Below are positions 21,421-35,479 of a stretch of DNA of 64,000 nucleotides, in pieces. Source of the DNA: Anisus vortex (taxonomy: Eukaryota; Mollusca; Gastropoda; Planorbidae); assembly GCA_949126835.1 (NCBI GenBank), contig OX421492.1:46211498-46275497 (forward strand), given 5' to 3'. Within the stretch, counting starts at the first letter, position 1; every line of letters starts with the position of its first letter. The position numbers were made by a program, and so were the translations under genes. Below the pieces are notes generated by a model that was given only the letters and a program-made list of their open reading frames with translations, searched no databases and had not been told where the DNA came from.

Positions 21421-24400
21421 TAGTAACCTTTTTAAAATTGAAGATACAAATGGTGACTAGCGCCGATTTCGTCTGCTATAGCCCCGCACTTTGTAACCTT
21501 TTTAAAATTGAAGATAAAATTGGTGACTAGCTCCGATTTCGTCTGCTATAGCCCCGCACTTAGTAACCTTATTAAAATTGAAGATAAAATTGGGGACTAG
21601 CTCCGATTTCGTCTGCTATAGCCCAGCACTTAGTAGCCTTTTTAAAATTTAAGATAAAATTGGTGACTAGCTCCGATTTCGTCTGCTATAGCCCCGCACT
21701 TAGTAACCTATTTAAAATTGAAGATGAAATTGGTGACTAGCTCCGATTTCGTCTGCTATAGCCCCGCACTTAGTAACCTTTTTAAAATTGAAGATAAAAT
21801 TGTGGACTAGCTCCGATTTCGTCTGCTATAAATCCGCACTTAATAACCTTTTTAAAATTGAAGATAAAATTGGTGACTAGCTCCGATTTCGTCTGCTATA
21901 GCCCCGCACTTAGTAACCTTTTTAAAATTGAAGATAAAATTGGTGACTAGCTCCGATTTCGTCTGATATAGCCCCGCACTTAGTAACCTTTTTAAAATTG
22001 AAGATAAAAGTGGTGACTAGCTCTGAATTCGTCTGCTATAGCCCCGCACTTAGTAGCCTTTTTAAAATTGAAGATAAAATTGGTGACTAGCTCTGATTTC
22101 GTCTGCTATAGCCCCGCACTTAGTAACCTGTTTTAAATTGAAGATGAAATTGGTGACTAGCTCCGATTTCGTCTGCTATAGCCCCGCACTTAGTAACCTT
22201 TTTAAAATTGAAGATAAAATTGATGACTAGCTCCGATTTCGTCTGCTATAGCCCCGCACTTAGTAACCTTTTTAAAATTGAAGATAAAATTGGTGACTAG
22301 CTCTGATTTCGTCTGCTATAGCCCCGCACTTAGTAACCTTTTTAAAATTGAAGATAAAATTGGTGACTAGCTCCGATTTCGTCTGCTATAGCCCCGCACT
22401 TAGTAACCTTTTAAAAATTGAAGATAAAATTGGTGACTTGCTCCGATTTCGTCTGATTTAGCCCCGCACTTAGTAACCTTTTTAAAATTGAAGTTAAAAT
22501 TGGTGACTAGCTCCGATTTCGTTTGCTATAGCCCCGCACTTAGTAACCTTTTTAAAATTGATGATAAAATTGGTGACTAGCTCCGATTTCGTCTGCTATG
22601 GCCCCGCACTAAGTAACCTTTTTAAAATTGAAGATAAAATTGGTGACTAGCTCTGAATTCGTCTGCTATAGCCCCGCACTTAGTAACCTTTTTAAAATAG
22701 AAGATAAAATTGGTGACTAGCTCCGATTTCGTCTGCTATAGCCCCGCACTTAGTAACCATTTTAAAATTGAAGATAAAATTGGTTACTAGCTCCGATTTC
22801 GTCTGCTATAGCCCCGCACTTAGTAACCTTTTTAAAATTGAAGATAAAATTGGTGACTAGCTCCGATTTCGTATGCTATAGCCCCGCACTTAGTAACCTT
22901 TTTAAAATTGAAGATAAAATTGGTGACTAGCTCCGATTTCGTCTGCTATAGCCCCGCACTTAGTAACCTTTTTAAAATTGAAGATGAAATTGGTGACTAG
23001 CTCCGATTTCGTCTGCTATAGCCCCGCACTTAGTAACCTTTTTAAAATTGAAGATAAAATTGGTGACTAGCTCCGATTTCGTCTGCTATAGCCCCGCACT
23101 TAGTAACCTTTTAAAAATTGAAGATAAAATTGGTGACTTGCTCCGATTTCGTCTGATATAGCCCCGCACTTAGTAACCTTTTAAAAATTGAAGATAAAAT
23201 TGGTGACTTGCTCCGATTTCGTCTGATATAGCCCCGCACTTAGTAACCTTTTTAAAATTGAAGATAAAATTGGTGACTAGCTCCGATTTCGTCTGCTATA
23301 GCCCCGCACTTAGTAACCTTTTTAAAATTGAAGATGAAATTGGTGACTAGCTCCGATTTCGTCTGCTATAGCCCCGCACTTAGTAACCTTTTTAAAATTG
23401 AAGATAAAATTGGTGACTAGCTCCGATTTCGTCTGCTATAGCCCCTCACTTAGTAACCTTTTAAAAATTGAAGATAAAATTGGTGACTTGCTCCGATTTC
23501 GTCTGCTATAGCCCCGCACTTAGTAACCTTTTTAAAATTGAAGATACAAATGGTGACTAGCGCCGATTTCGTCTGCTATAGCCCCGCACTTTGTAACCTT
23601 TTTAAAATTGAAGATAAAATTGGTGACTAGCTCCGATTTCGTCTGCTATAGCCCCGCACTTAGTAACCTTATTAAAATTGAAGATAAAATTGGGGACTAG
23701 CTCCGATTTCGTCTGCTATAGCCCAGCACTTAGTAGCCTTTTTAAAATTGAAGATAAAATTGGTGACTAGCTCCGATTTCGTCTGCTATAGCCCCGCACT
23801 TAGTAACCTATTTAAAATTGAAGATGAAATTGGTGACTAGCTCCGATTTCGTCTGCTATAGCCCCGCACTTAGTAACCTTTTTAAAATTGAAGATAAAAT
23901 TGTGGACTAGCTCCGATTTCGTCTGCTATAAATCCGCACTTAATAACCTTTTTAAAATTGAAGATAAAATTGGTGACTAGCTCCGATTTCGTCTGCTATA
24001 GCCCCGCACTTAGTAACCTTTTTAAAATTGAAGATAAAATTGGTGACTAGCTCCGATTTCGTCTGATATAGCCCCGCACTTAGTAACCTTTTTAAAATTG
24101 AAGATAAAATTGGTGACTAGCTCTGAATTCGTCTGCTATAGCCCCGCACTTAGTAGCGTTTTTAAAATTGAAGATAAAATTGGTGACTAGCTCTGATTTC
24201 GTCTGCTATAGCCACGCACTTAGTAACCTGTTTTAAATTGAAGATGAAATTGGTGACTAGCTCCGATTTCGTCTGCTATAGCCCCGCACTTAGTAACCTT
24301 TTTAAAATTGAAGATAAAATTGGTGACTAGCTCCGATTTCGTCTGCTATAGCTCCGCACTTAGTAACCTTTTTAAAATTGAAGATAAAATTGGTGACTAG

Positions 24401-25620
24401 CTCTGATTTCGTCTGCTATAGCCCCGCACTTAGTAACCTTTTTAAAATTGAAGATAAATTTGGTGACTAGCTCCGATTTCGTCTGCTATAGCCCCGCACT
24501 TAGTAACCTTTTAAAAATTGAAGATAAAATTGGTGACTTGCTCCGATTTCGTCTGATTTAGCCCCGCACTTAGTAACCTTTTTAAAATTGAAGTTAAAAT
24601 TGGTGACTAGCTCCGATTTCGTTTGCTATAGCCCCGCACTTAGTAACCTTTTTAAAATTGATGATAAAATTGGTGACTAGCTCCGATTTCGTCTGCTATG
24701 GCCCCGCACTAAGTAACCTTTTTAAAATTGAAGATAAAATTGGTGGCTAGCTCTGAATTCGTCTTCTATAGCCCCGCACTTAGTAACCTTTTTAAAATAG
24801 AAGATAAAATTGGTGACTAGCTCCGATTTCGTCTGCTATAGCCCCGCACTTAGTAACCATTTTAAAATTGAAGATAAAATTGGTTACTAGCTCCGATTTC
24901 GTCTGCTATAGCCCCGCACTTAGTAACCTTTTTAAAATTGAAGATAAAATTGGTGACTAGCTCCGATTTCGTATGCTATAGCCCCGCACTTAGTAACCTT
25001 TTTAAAATTGAAGATAAAATTGGTGACTAGCTCCGATTTCGTCTGCTATAGCCCCGCACTTAGTAACCTTTTTAAAATTGAAGATGAAATTGGTGACTAG
25101 CTCCGATTTCGTCTGCTATAGCCCCGCACTTAGTAACCTTTTTAAAATTGAAGATAAAATTGGTGACTAGCTCCGATTTCGTCTGCTATAGCCCCGCACT
25201 TAGTAACCTTTTAAAAATTGAAGATAAAATTGGTGACTTGCTCCGATTTCGTCTGATATAGCCACGCACTTAGTAACCTTTTAAAAATTGAAGATAAAAT
25301 TGGTGACTTGCTCCGATTTCGTCTGATATAGCCCCGCACTTAGTAACCTTTTTAAAATTGAAGATAAAATTGGTGACTAGCTCCGATTTCGTCTGCTATA
25401 GCCCCGCACTTAGTAACCTTTTTAAAATTGAAGATGAAATTGGTGACTAGCTCCGATTTCGTCTGCTATAGCCCCGCACTTAGTAACCTTTTTAAAATTG
25501 AAGATAAAATTGGTGACTAGCTCCGATTTCGTCTGCTATAGCCCCTCACTTAGTAACCTTTTAAAAATTGAAGATAAAATTGGTGACTTGCTCCGATTTC
25601 GTCTGCTATAGCCCCGCACT
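21421..25620 (+). repeat. Higher-order repeat: 30-mer duplicated, offset 2100 bp
   Basis: The block 21421-23520 is repeated at 23521-25620 with an offset of exactly 2100 bp. Shared rare markers include GATACAAATGG with TAGCGCC, CACTTTGTAACC, GCCCAGCAC and a GATTTAGCCCC monomer. I counted about ten substitutions and no indels, about 99.5% identity, so this duplication is recent relative to monomer divergence. Confidence 0.92.
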
Positions 25621-27199
25621 TAGTAACCTTTTAAAAATTGAAGATAAAATTGGTGACTTGCTCCGATTTCGTCTGATATAGCCCCGCACTTAGTAACCTT
25701 TTTAAAATTGAAGTTAAAATTGGTGACTAGCTCCGATTTTGTCTGCTATAGCCCCGCACTTAGTAACCTTTTTAAAATTGAAGATAAAATTAGTGACTAG
25801 CTCCGATTTCGTCTGCTATGGCCCCGCACTAAGTAACCTTTTTAAAATTGAAAATAAAATTGGTGACTAGCTCTGAATTCGTCTGCTATAGCCCCGCACT
25901 TAGTAACCTTTTTAAAATAGAAGATAAAATTGGTGACTAGCTCCGATTTCGTCTGCTATAGCCCCGCACTTAGTAACCATTTTAAAATTGAAGATAAAAT
26001 TGGTGACTAGCTCCGATTTCGTCTGCTATAGCCCCGCACTTAGTAACCTTTTTAAAATTGAAGATAAAATTGGTGACTAGCTCCGATTTCGTCTGCTATA
26101 GCCCCGCACATAGTAACCTTTTTAAAATTGAAGATAAAAATGGTGACTAGCTCCGATTTCGTCTGCTATAGCCCCGCACTTAGTAACCTTTTTAAAATTG
26201 AAGATAAAATTGGTGACTAGCTCCGATTTCGTCTGCTATAGCCCCGCACTTAGTAACCTTATTAAAATTGAAGATAAAATAAGTGACTAGCTCCGATTTC
26301 GTCTGCTATAGCCCCGCACTTAGTAGCCTTTTTAAAATTGAAGATAAAATTGGTACTAGCTCCGATTTCGTCTGCTATAGCCCCGCACTTAGTAACCTAT
26401 TTAAAATTGAAGATAAAATTGGTGACTAGCTCCGATTTCGTCTGCTATAGCCCCGCACTTAGTAACCTTTTTAAAATTGAAGATAAAATTGGTGACTAGC
26501 TTCGATTTTGTCTGCTATAGCCCCGCACTTAGTAACTTTTTTTAAATTGAAGATAAAATTGGTGACTAGCTCCGATTTCGTCTGCTATAGCCCCGCACTT
26601 AGTAACCTTTTTAAAATTGAAGATAAAATTGGTGACTAGCTCCAATTTCATCTGCTATAACCCCGCATTTAGTAACCTTTTTAAAATTGAAGATAAAAAT
26701 GGTGACTAGCTCCGATTTCGTCTGCTATAGCCCCGCACTTAGTAACCTTTTTAAAATTGAAGATAAAATTGGTGACTAGCTCCGATTTCGTCTGCTATAG
26801 CCCCGCACTTAGTAACCTTATTAAAATTGAAGATAAAATTGGTGACTAGCTCCGATTTCGTCTGCTATAGCCCTGCACTTAGTAGCCTTTTTAAAATTGA
26901 AGATAAACTGGTGACTAGCTCCGATTTCGTCTGCTATAGCCCCGCACTTAGTAACCTTTTTAAAATTGAAGATAAAATTGGTGACTAGCTCTTATTTCAT
27001 CTGCTATAGCCCCGCATTTAGTAACCTTTTTAAAATTGAAGATAAAATTGGTGACTAGCTCCGATTTTGTCTGCTATAGCCCCGTACTTAGTAACCTTTT
27101 TAAAATTGAAGATAAAATTGGTGACTAGCTCTGATTTCGTCTGCTATAGCCCCGCACTTAGTAACCTTTTTAAAATTGAAGATAAAATTGGTGACTAGC

Positions 27200-30100
27200 T
27201 CCGATTTCGTCTGCTATAGCCCCGCACTTAGTAACCTTTTTAAAATTAAAGATAAAATTGGTGACTAGCTCAGATTTCGTCTGCTATAGTCCCGCACTTA
27301 GTAACCCTTTTAAAATTGAAGATAAAATTGGTGACTAGCTCCGATTTCGTCTGCTATAGCCCCGCACTTAGTAACCTTTTTAAAATTGAAGATACAAATG
27401 GTGACTAGCTCCGATTTCGTCAGCTATAGCCCCGCACTTAGTAACCTTTTTAAAATTGAAGATAAAATTGGTGACTAGCTCTGAATTCGTCTGCTATAGC
27501 CCCGCACCTAGTAACCTTTTTAAAATAGAAGATAAAATTGGTGACTAGCTCCGATTTTGTCTGCTATAGCCCCGCACTTAGTAATCATTTTAAAATTGAA
27601 GATAAAATTGGTGACTAGCTCCGATTTCGTCTGCTATAGCCCCGCACTTAGTAACCTTTTTAAATTTAAAGATAAAAGTGGTGACTAGCTTCGATTTCGT
27701 CTGCCATAGCCCCGCACTTAGTAACCTTTTTAAAATTGAAGATAAAATTGGTGACTAGCTCCGATTTCGTCTGCTATAGCCCCGCACTTAGTAACCTTTT
27801 TAAAATTGAAGATAAAATTGGTGACTAGCTCCGATTTCGTCTGCTATAGCCCCGCACTTAGTAACCTTTTTAAAATTTAAGATAAAATTGGTGACTAGCT
27901 CTGAATTCGTCTGCTATAGCCCCGCACTTAGTAACCTTTTTAAAATAGAAGATAAAATTGGTGACTAGCTCCGATTTTGTCTGGTATAGCCCCGCACTTA
28001 GTAACCTTTTTAAAATTGAAGATAAAATTGGTGACAAGCTCTTATTTCGTCTGCTATAGCCCCGCACTTAGTAACCTTTTTAAAATTGAAGATAAAATTG
28101 GTGACTAGCTCCGATTTCGTCTGCTATAGCCCCGCACTTAGTAACCTTTTTTAAATTGAAGATAAAATTGGTGACTCGCTCCGATTTTGTCTGCTATAGC
28201 CCCGCACTTAGTAACCTTTTTAAAATTGAAGATAAAATTGGTGACTAGCTCCGATTTCGTCTGCTATAGCCCCGCACTTAGTAACCTTTTTAAAATTAAA
28301 GATAAAATTGGTGACTAGCTCCGATTTCGTCTGCTATAGCCCCGAACTTAGTAACCTTTTTTTAAATTGAAGATGAAATTGGTGACTAGCTCCGATTTCG
28401 TCTGCTATAGCCCCGCACGTAGTAACCTTTTTAAAATTGAAGATAAAATTGGTGACTAGCTCCGATTTCGTCTGCTATAGCCCCGCACTTAGTAGCCTTT
28501 TTAAAATTGAATATAAAATTGGTGACTAGCTCCGATTTCGTCTGCTATAGCCCCGCACTTAGTAACCTATTTAAAATTGAAGATGAAATTGTTGACTAGC
28601 TCCGATTTCGTCTGCTATAGCCCCGCACTTAGTAACCTTTTTAAAATTGAAGATAAAATTAGTGACTAGCTCTGAATTCGTCTGCTATAGCCCCGCACTT
28701 AGTAACCTTTTTAAAATAGAAGATAAAATTGGTGACTAGCTCCGATTTTGTCTGCTAAAGCCCCGCACTTAGTAACCATTTTAAAATTGAAGATAAAATT
28801 GGTGACTAGCTCCGATTTCGTCTGCTATAGCCCCGCACTTAGTAACCTTTTTAAAATTGAAGATAAAATTGGTGACTAGCTCCGATTTCGTCTGCTATAG
28901 CCGCGCACTTAGTAACCTTTTTAAAATTGAAGATAAAATTGGTGACTAGCTCTTATTTCATCTGCTATAGCCCCGCACTTAGTAACCTTTTTAAAATTAT
29001 AGATACAATTGGTGACTAGCTCCGATTTCGTCTGCTATAGCCCCGCACTTAGTAACCTTTTTAAAATTGAAGATAAAATTGGTGACTAGCTTCGATTTTG
29101 TCTGCTATAGCCCCGCACTTAGTAACCTTTTTAAAATTAAAGATAAAATTGGTGACTAGCTCAGATTTCGTCTGCTATAGTCCCGCACTTAGTAACCCTT
29201 TTAAAATTGAAGATAAAATTGGTGACTAGCTCCGATTTCGTCTGCTATAGCCCCGCACTTAGTAACCTTTTTAAAATTGAAGATACAAATGGTGACTAGC
29301 TCCGATTTCGTCATCTATAGCCCCGCACTTAGTAACCTTTTTAAAATTGAAGATAAAATTGGTGACTAGCTCTGAATTCGTCTGCTATAGCCCCGCACCT
29401 AGTAACCTTTTTAAAATAGAAGATAAAATTGGTGACTAGCTCCGATTTTGTCTGCTATAGCCCCGCACTTAGTAATCATTTTAAAATTGAAGATAAAATT
29501 GGTGACTAGCTCCGATTTCGTCTGCTATAGCCCCGCACTTAGTAACCTTTTTAAATTTAAAGATAAAAGTGGTGACTAGCTTCGATTTCGTCTGCCATAG
29601 CCCCGCACTTAGTAACCTTTTTAAAATTGAAGATAAAATTGGTGACTAGCTCCGATTTCGTCTGCTATAGCCCCGCACTTAGTAACCTTTTTAAAATTGA
29701 AGATAAAATTGGTGACTAGCTCCGATTTCGTCTGCTATAGCCCCGCACTTAGTAACCTTTTTAAAATTTAAGATAAAATTGGTGACTAGCTCTGAATTCG
29801 TCTGCTATAGCCTCGCACTTAGTAACCTTTTTAAAATAGAAGATAAAATTGGTGACTAGCTCCGATTTTGTCTGGTATAGCCCCGCACTTAGTAACCTTT
29901 TTAAAATTGAAGATAAAATTGGTGACAAGCTCTTATTTCGTCTGCTATAGCCCCGCACTTAGTAACCTTTTTAAAATTGAAGATAAAATTGGTGACTAGC
30001 TCCGATTTCGTCTGCTATAGCCCCGCACTTAGTAACCTTTTTTAAATTGAAGATAAAATTGGTGACTCGCTCCGATTTTGTCTGCTATAGCCCCGCACTT

Positions 30101-30990
30101 AGTAACCTTTTTAAAATTGAAGATAAAATTGGTGACTAGCTCCGATTTCGTCTGCTATAGCCCCGCACTTAGTAACCTTTTTAAAATTAAAGATAAAATT
30201 GGTGACTAGCTCCGATTTCGTCTGCTATAGCCCCGAACTTAGTAACCTTTTTTTAAATTGAAGATGAAATTGGTGACTAGCTCCGATTTCGTCTGCTATA
30301 GCCCCGCACGTAGTAACCTTTTTAAAATTGAAGATAAAATTGGTGACTAGCTCCGATTTCGTCTGCTATAGCCCCGCACTTAGTAGCCTTTTTAAAATTG
30401 AATATAAAATTGGTGACTAGCTCCGATTTCGTCTGCTATAGCCCCGCACTTAGTAACCTATTTAAAATTGAAGATGAAATTGGTGACTAGCTCCGATTTC
30501 GTCTGCTATAGCCCCGCACTTAGTAACCTTTTTAAAATTGAAGATAAAATTGGTGACTAGCTCTGAATTCGTCTGCTATAGCCCCGCACTTAGTAACCTT
30601 TTTAAAATAGAAGATAAAATTGGTGACTAGCTCCGATTTTGTCTGCTAAAGCCCCGCACTTAGTAACCATTTTAAAATTGAAGATAAAATTGGTGACTAG
30701 CTCCGATTTCGTCTGCTATAGCCCCGCACTTAGTAACCTTTTTAAAATTGAAGATAAAATTGGTGACTAGCTCCGATTTCGTCTGCTATAGCCCCGCACT
30801 TAGTAACCTTTTTAAAATTGAAGATAAAATTGGTGACTAGCTCTTATTTCATCTGCTATAGCCCCGCACTTAGTAACCTTTTTAAAATTATAGATACAAT
30901 TGGTGACTAGCTCCGATTTCGTCTGCTATAGCCCCGCACTTAGTAACCTTTTTAAAATTGAAGATAAAATTGGTGACTAGCTTCGATTTT
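27200..30990 (+). repeat. Higher-order repeat: 27-mer duplicated, offset 1891 bp
   Basis: Copies at about 27200-29095 and 29096-30990 share a CTCAGATTTCG monomer (27271 and 29162), a TGACAAGCTCTTATTTCG monomer and a T-tract-extended monomer with AGATGA. A rearranged third copy follows at about 31720-33200, with a five-monomer length difference. The preceding block (26500-27200) also recurs at about 30980-31720. Confidence 0.88.
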
Positions 30991-33900
30991 GTCTGCTATA
31001 GCCCCGCACTTAGTAACTTTTTTTAAATTGAAGATAAAATTGGTGACCAGCTCCGATTTCGTCTGCTATAGCCCCGCACTTAGTAACCTTTTTAAAATTG
31101 AAGATAAAATTGGTGACTAGCTCCAATTTCATCTGCTATAACCCCGCACTTAGTAACCTTTTTAAAATTGAAGATAAAAATGGTGACTAGCTCCGATTTC
31201 GTCTGCTATAGCCCCGCACTTAGTAACCTTTTTAAAATTGAAAATAAAATTGGTGACTAGCTCCGATTTCGTCTGCTATAGCCCCGCACTTAGTAACCTT
31301 ATTAAAATTGAAGATAAAATTGGTGACTAGCTCCGATTTCGTCTGCTATAGCCCCGCACTTAGTAGCCTTTTTAAAATTGAAGATAAAATTGGTGACTAG
31401 CTCCGATTTCGTCTGCTATAGCCCCGCACTTAGTAACCTTTTTAAAATTGAAGATAAAATTGGTGACTAGCTCTTATTTCATCTGCTATAGCCCCGCATT
31501 TAGTAACCTTTTTAAAATTGAAGATAAAATTGGTGACTAGCTCCGATTTTGTCTGATATAGCCCCGTACTTAGTAACCTTTTTAAAATTGAAGATAAAAC
31601 TGGTGACTAGCTCTGATTTCGTCTGCTATAGCCCCGCACTTGGTAACCTTTTTAAAATTGAAGATAAAATTGGTGACTAGCTCCGATTTCGTCTGCTATA
31701 GCCCCGCACTTAGTAACCTTTTTAAAATTAAAGATAAAATTGGTGACTAGCTCAGATTTCGTCTGCTATAGTCCCGCACTTAGTAACCCTTATAAAATTG
31801 AAGATAAAATTGGTGACTAGCTCCGATTTCGTCTGCTATAGCCCCGCACTTAGTAACCTTTTTAAAATTGAAGATACAAATGGTGACTAGCTCCGATTTC
31901 GTCAGCTATAGCCCCGCACTTAGTAACCTTTTTAAAATTGAAGATAAAATTGGTGACTAGCTCCGATTTCGTCTGATATAGCCCCGCACTTAGTAACCTT
32001 TTTAAAATTTAAGATAAAATTGGTGACTAGCTCTGAATTCGTCTGCTATAGCCCCGCACTTAGTAACCTTTTTAAAATAGAAGATAAAATTGGTGACTAG
32101 CTCCGATTTTGTCTGGTATAGCCCCGCACTTAGTAACCTTTTTAAAATTGAAGATAAAATTGGTGACAAGCTCTTATTTCGTCTGCTATAGCCCCGCTCT
32201 TAGTAACCTTTTTAAAATTGAAGATAAAATTGGTGACTAGCTCCGATTTCGTCTGCTATAGCCCCGCACTTAGTAACCTTTTTTAAATTGAAGATAAAAT
32301 TGGTGACTCGCTCCGATTTTGTCTGCTATAGCCCCGCACTTAGTAACCTTTTTAAAATTGAAGATAAAATTGGTGACTAGCTCCGATTTCGTCTGCTATA
32401 GCCCCGCACTTAGTAACCTTTTTAAAATTAAAGATAAAATTGGTGACTAGCTCCGATTTCGTCTGCTATAGCCCCGAACTTAGTAACCTTTTTTTAAATT
32501 GAAGATGAAATTGGTGACTAGCTCCGATTTCGTCTGCTATAGCCCCGCACGTAGTAACCTTTTTAAAATTGAAGATAAAATTGGTGACTAGCTCCGATTT
32601 CGTCTGCTATAGCCCCGCACTTAGTAGCCTTTTTAAAATTGAAGATAAAATTGGTGACTAGCTCCGATTTCGTCTGCTATAGCCCCGCACTTAGTAACCT
32701 ATTTAAAATTGAAGATGAAATTGGTGACTAGCTCCGATTTCGTCTGCTATAGCCCCGCACTTAGTAACCTTTTTAAAATTGAAGATAAAATTGGTGACTA
32801 GCTCTGAATTCGTCTGCTATAGCCCCACACTTAGTAACCTTTTTAAAATAGAAGATAAAATTGGTGACTAGCTCCGATTTTGTCTGCTAAAGCCCCGCAC
32901 TTAGTAACCATTTTAAAATTGAAGATAAAATTGGTGACTAGCTCCGATTTCGTCTGCTATAGCCCCGCACTTAGTAACCTTTTTAAAATTGAAGATAAAA
33001 TTGGTGACTAGCTCCGATTTCGTCTGCTATAGCCCCGCACTTAGTAACCTTTTTAAAATTGAAGATAAAATTGGTGACTAGCTCTTATTTCATCTGCTAT
33101 AGCCCCGCACTTAGTAACCTTTTTAAAATTATAGATACAATTGGTGACTAGCTCCGATTTCGTCTGCTATAGCCCCGCACTTAGTAACCTTTTTAAAATT
33201 GAAGATAAAATTGGTGACTAGCTCCAATTTCATCTGCTATAACCCCGCACTTAGTAACCTTTTTAAAATTGAAGATAAAATGGTGACTAGCTCCGATTTC
33301 GTCTGCTATAGCCCCGCACTTAGTAACCTTTTTAAAATTGAAGATAAAATTACTGACTAGCTCCGATTTCGTCTGCTATAGCCCCGCACTTAGTAACCTT
33401 ATTAAAATTGAAGATAAAATTGGTGACTAGCTCCGATTTCGTCTGCTATAGCCCCGCACTTAGTAGCCTTTTTAAAATTGAAGATAAAATTGGTGACTAG
33501 CTCCGATTTCGTCTGCTATAGCCCCGCACTTAGTAACCTTTTTAAAATTGAAGATAAAATTGGTGACTAGCTCTTATTTCATCTGCTATAGCCCCGCATT
33601 TAGTAACCTTTTTAAAATTGAAGATAAAATTGGTGACTAGCTCCGATTTCGTCAGCTATAGCCCCGCACTTAGTAACCTTTTTAAAATTGAAGATAAAAT
33701 TGGTGACTAGCTCTGAATTCGTCTGCTATAGCCCCGCACCTAGTAACCTTTTTAAAATAGAAGATAAAATTGGTGACTAGCTCCGATTTTGTCTGCTATA
33801 GCCCCGCACTTAGTAACCATTTTAAAATTGAAGATAAAATTGGTGACTAGCTCCGATTTCGTCTGCTATAGCCCCGCACTTAGTAACCTTTTTAAATTTA

Positions 33901-35479
33901 AAGATAAAAGTGGTGACTAGCTTCGATTTCGTCTGCTATAGCCCCGCACTTAGTAACCTTTTTAAAATTGAAGATAAAATTGGTGACTAGCTCCGATTTC
34001 GTCTGCTATAGCCCCGCACTTAGTAACCTTTTTAGAATTGAAGATAAAATTGGTGACTAGCTCCGATTTCGTCTGATATAGCCCCGCACTTAGTAACCTT
34101 TTTAAAATTGAAGATAAAATTGGTGACTAGCTCTGAATTCGTCTGCTATAGCCCCGCACTTAGTAACCTTTTTAAAATAGAAGATAAAATTGGTGACTAG
34201 CTCCGATTTCGTCTGGTATAGCCCCGCACTTAGTAACCTTTTTAAAATTGAAGATAAAATTGGTGACTAGCTCTTATTTCGTCTGCTATAGCCCCGCACT
34301 TAGTAACCTTTTTAAAATTGAAGATAAAATTGGTGACTAGCTCCGATTTCGTCTGCTATAGCCCCGCACTTAGTAACCTTTTTAAAATTGAAGATAAAAT
34401 TGGTGACTAGCTCTTATTTCATCTGCTATAGCCCCGCATTTAGTAACCTTTTTAAAATTGAAGATAAAATTGGTGACTAGCTCCGATTTTGTCTGCTATA
34501 GCCCCGTACTTAGTAACCTTTTTAAAATTGAAGATAAAACTGGTGACTAGCTCTGATTTCGTCTGCTATAGCCCCGCACTTAGTAACCTTTTTAAAATTG
34601 AAGATAAAATTGGTGACTAGCTCCGATTTCGTCTGGTATAGCCCCGCACTTAGTAACCTTTTTAAAATTGAAGATACAAATGGTGACTAGCTCCGATTTC
34701 GTCAGCTATAGCCCCGCACTTAGTAACCTTTTTAAAATTGAAGATAAAATTGGTGACTAGCTCTGAATTCGTCTGCTATAGCCCCGCACCTAGTAACCTT
34801 TTTAAAATAAAAGATAAAATTGGTGACTAGCTCCGATTTTGTCTGCTATAGCCCCGCACTTAGTAACCATTTTAAAATTGAAGATAAAATTGGTGACTAG
34901 CTCCGATTTCGTCTGCTATAGCCCCGCACTTAGTAACCTTTTTAAATTTAAAGATAAAAGTGGTGACTAGCTTCGATTTCGTCTGCTATAGCCCCGCACT
35001 TAGTAACCTTTTTAAAATTGAAGATAAAATTGGTGACTAGCTCCGATTTCGTCTGCTATAGCCCCGCACTTAGTAACCTTTTTAAAATTGAAGATAAAAT
35101 TGGTGACTAGCTCCGATTTCGTCTGATATAGCCTTGCACTTAGTAACCTTTTTAAAATTGAAGATAAAATTGGTGACTAGCTCTGAATTCGTCTGCTATA
35201 GCCCCGCACTTAGTAACCTTTTTAAAATAGAAGATAAAATTGGTGACTAGCTCCGATTTTGTCTGGTATAGCCCCGCACTTAGTAACCTTTTTAAAATTG
35301 AAGATAAAATTGGTGACTAGCTCTTATTTCGTCTGCTATAGCCCCGCACTTAGTAACCTTTTTAAAATTGAAGATAAAATTGGTGACTAGCTCCGATTTC
35401 GTCTGCTATAGCCCCGCACTTAGTAACCTTTTTTAAATTGAAGATAAAATTGGTGACTCGCTCCGATTTTGTCTGCTAT

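Noticed and set aside
27870..29958. Two near-identical 65-codon minus-strand frames, 1891 bp apart, that look like a duplicated small gene
   Set aside because: Both lie inside the 70-bp satellite and arise from variant monomers that lost stops. Their similarity reflects the 27-mer duplication, not selection on a protein.
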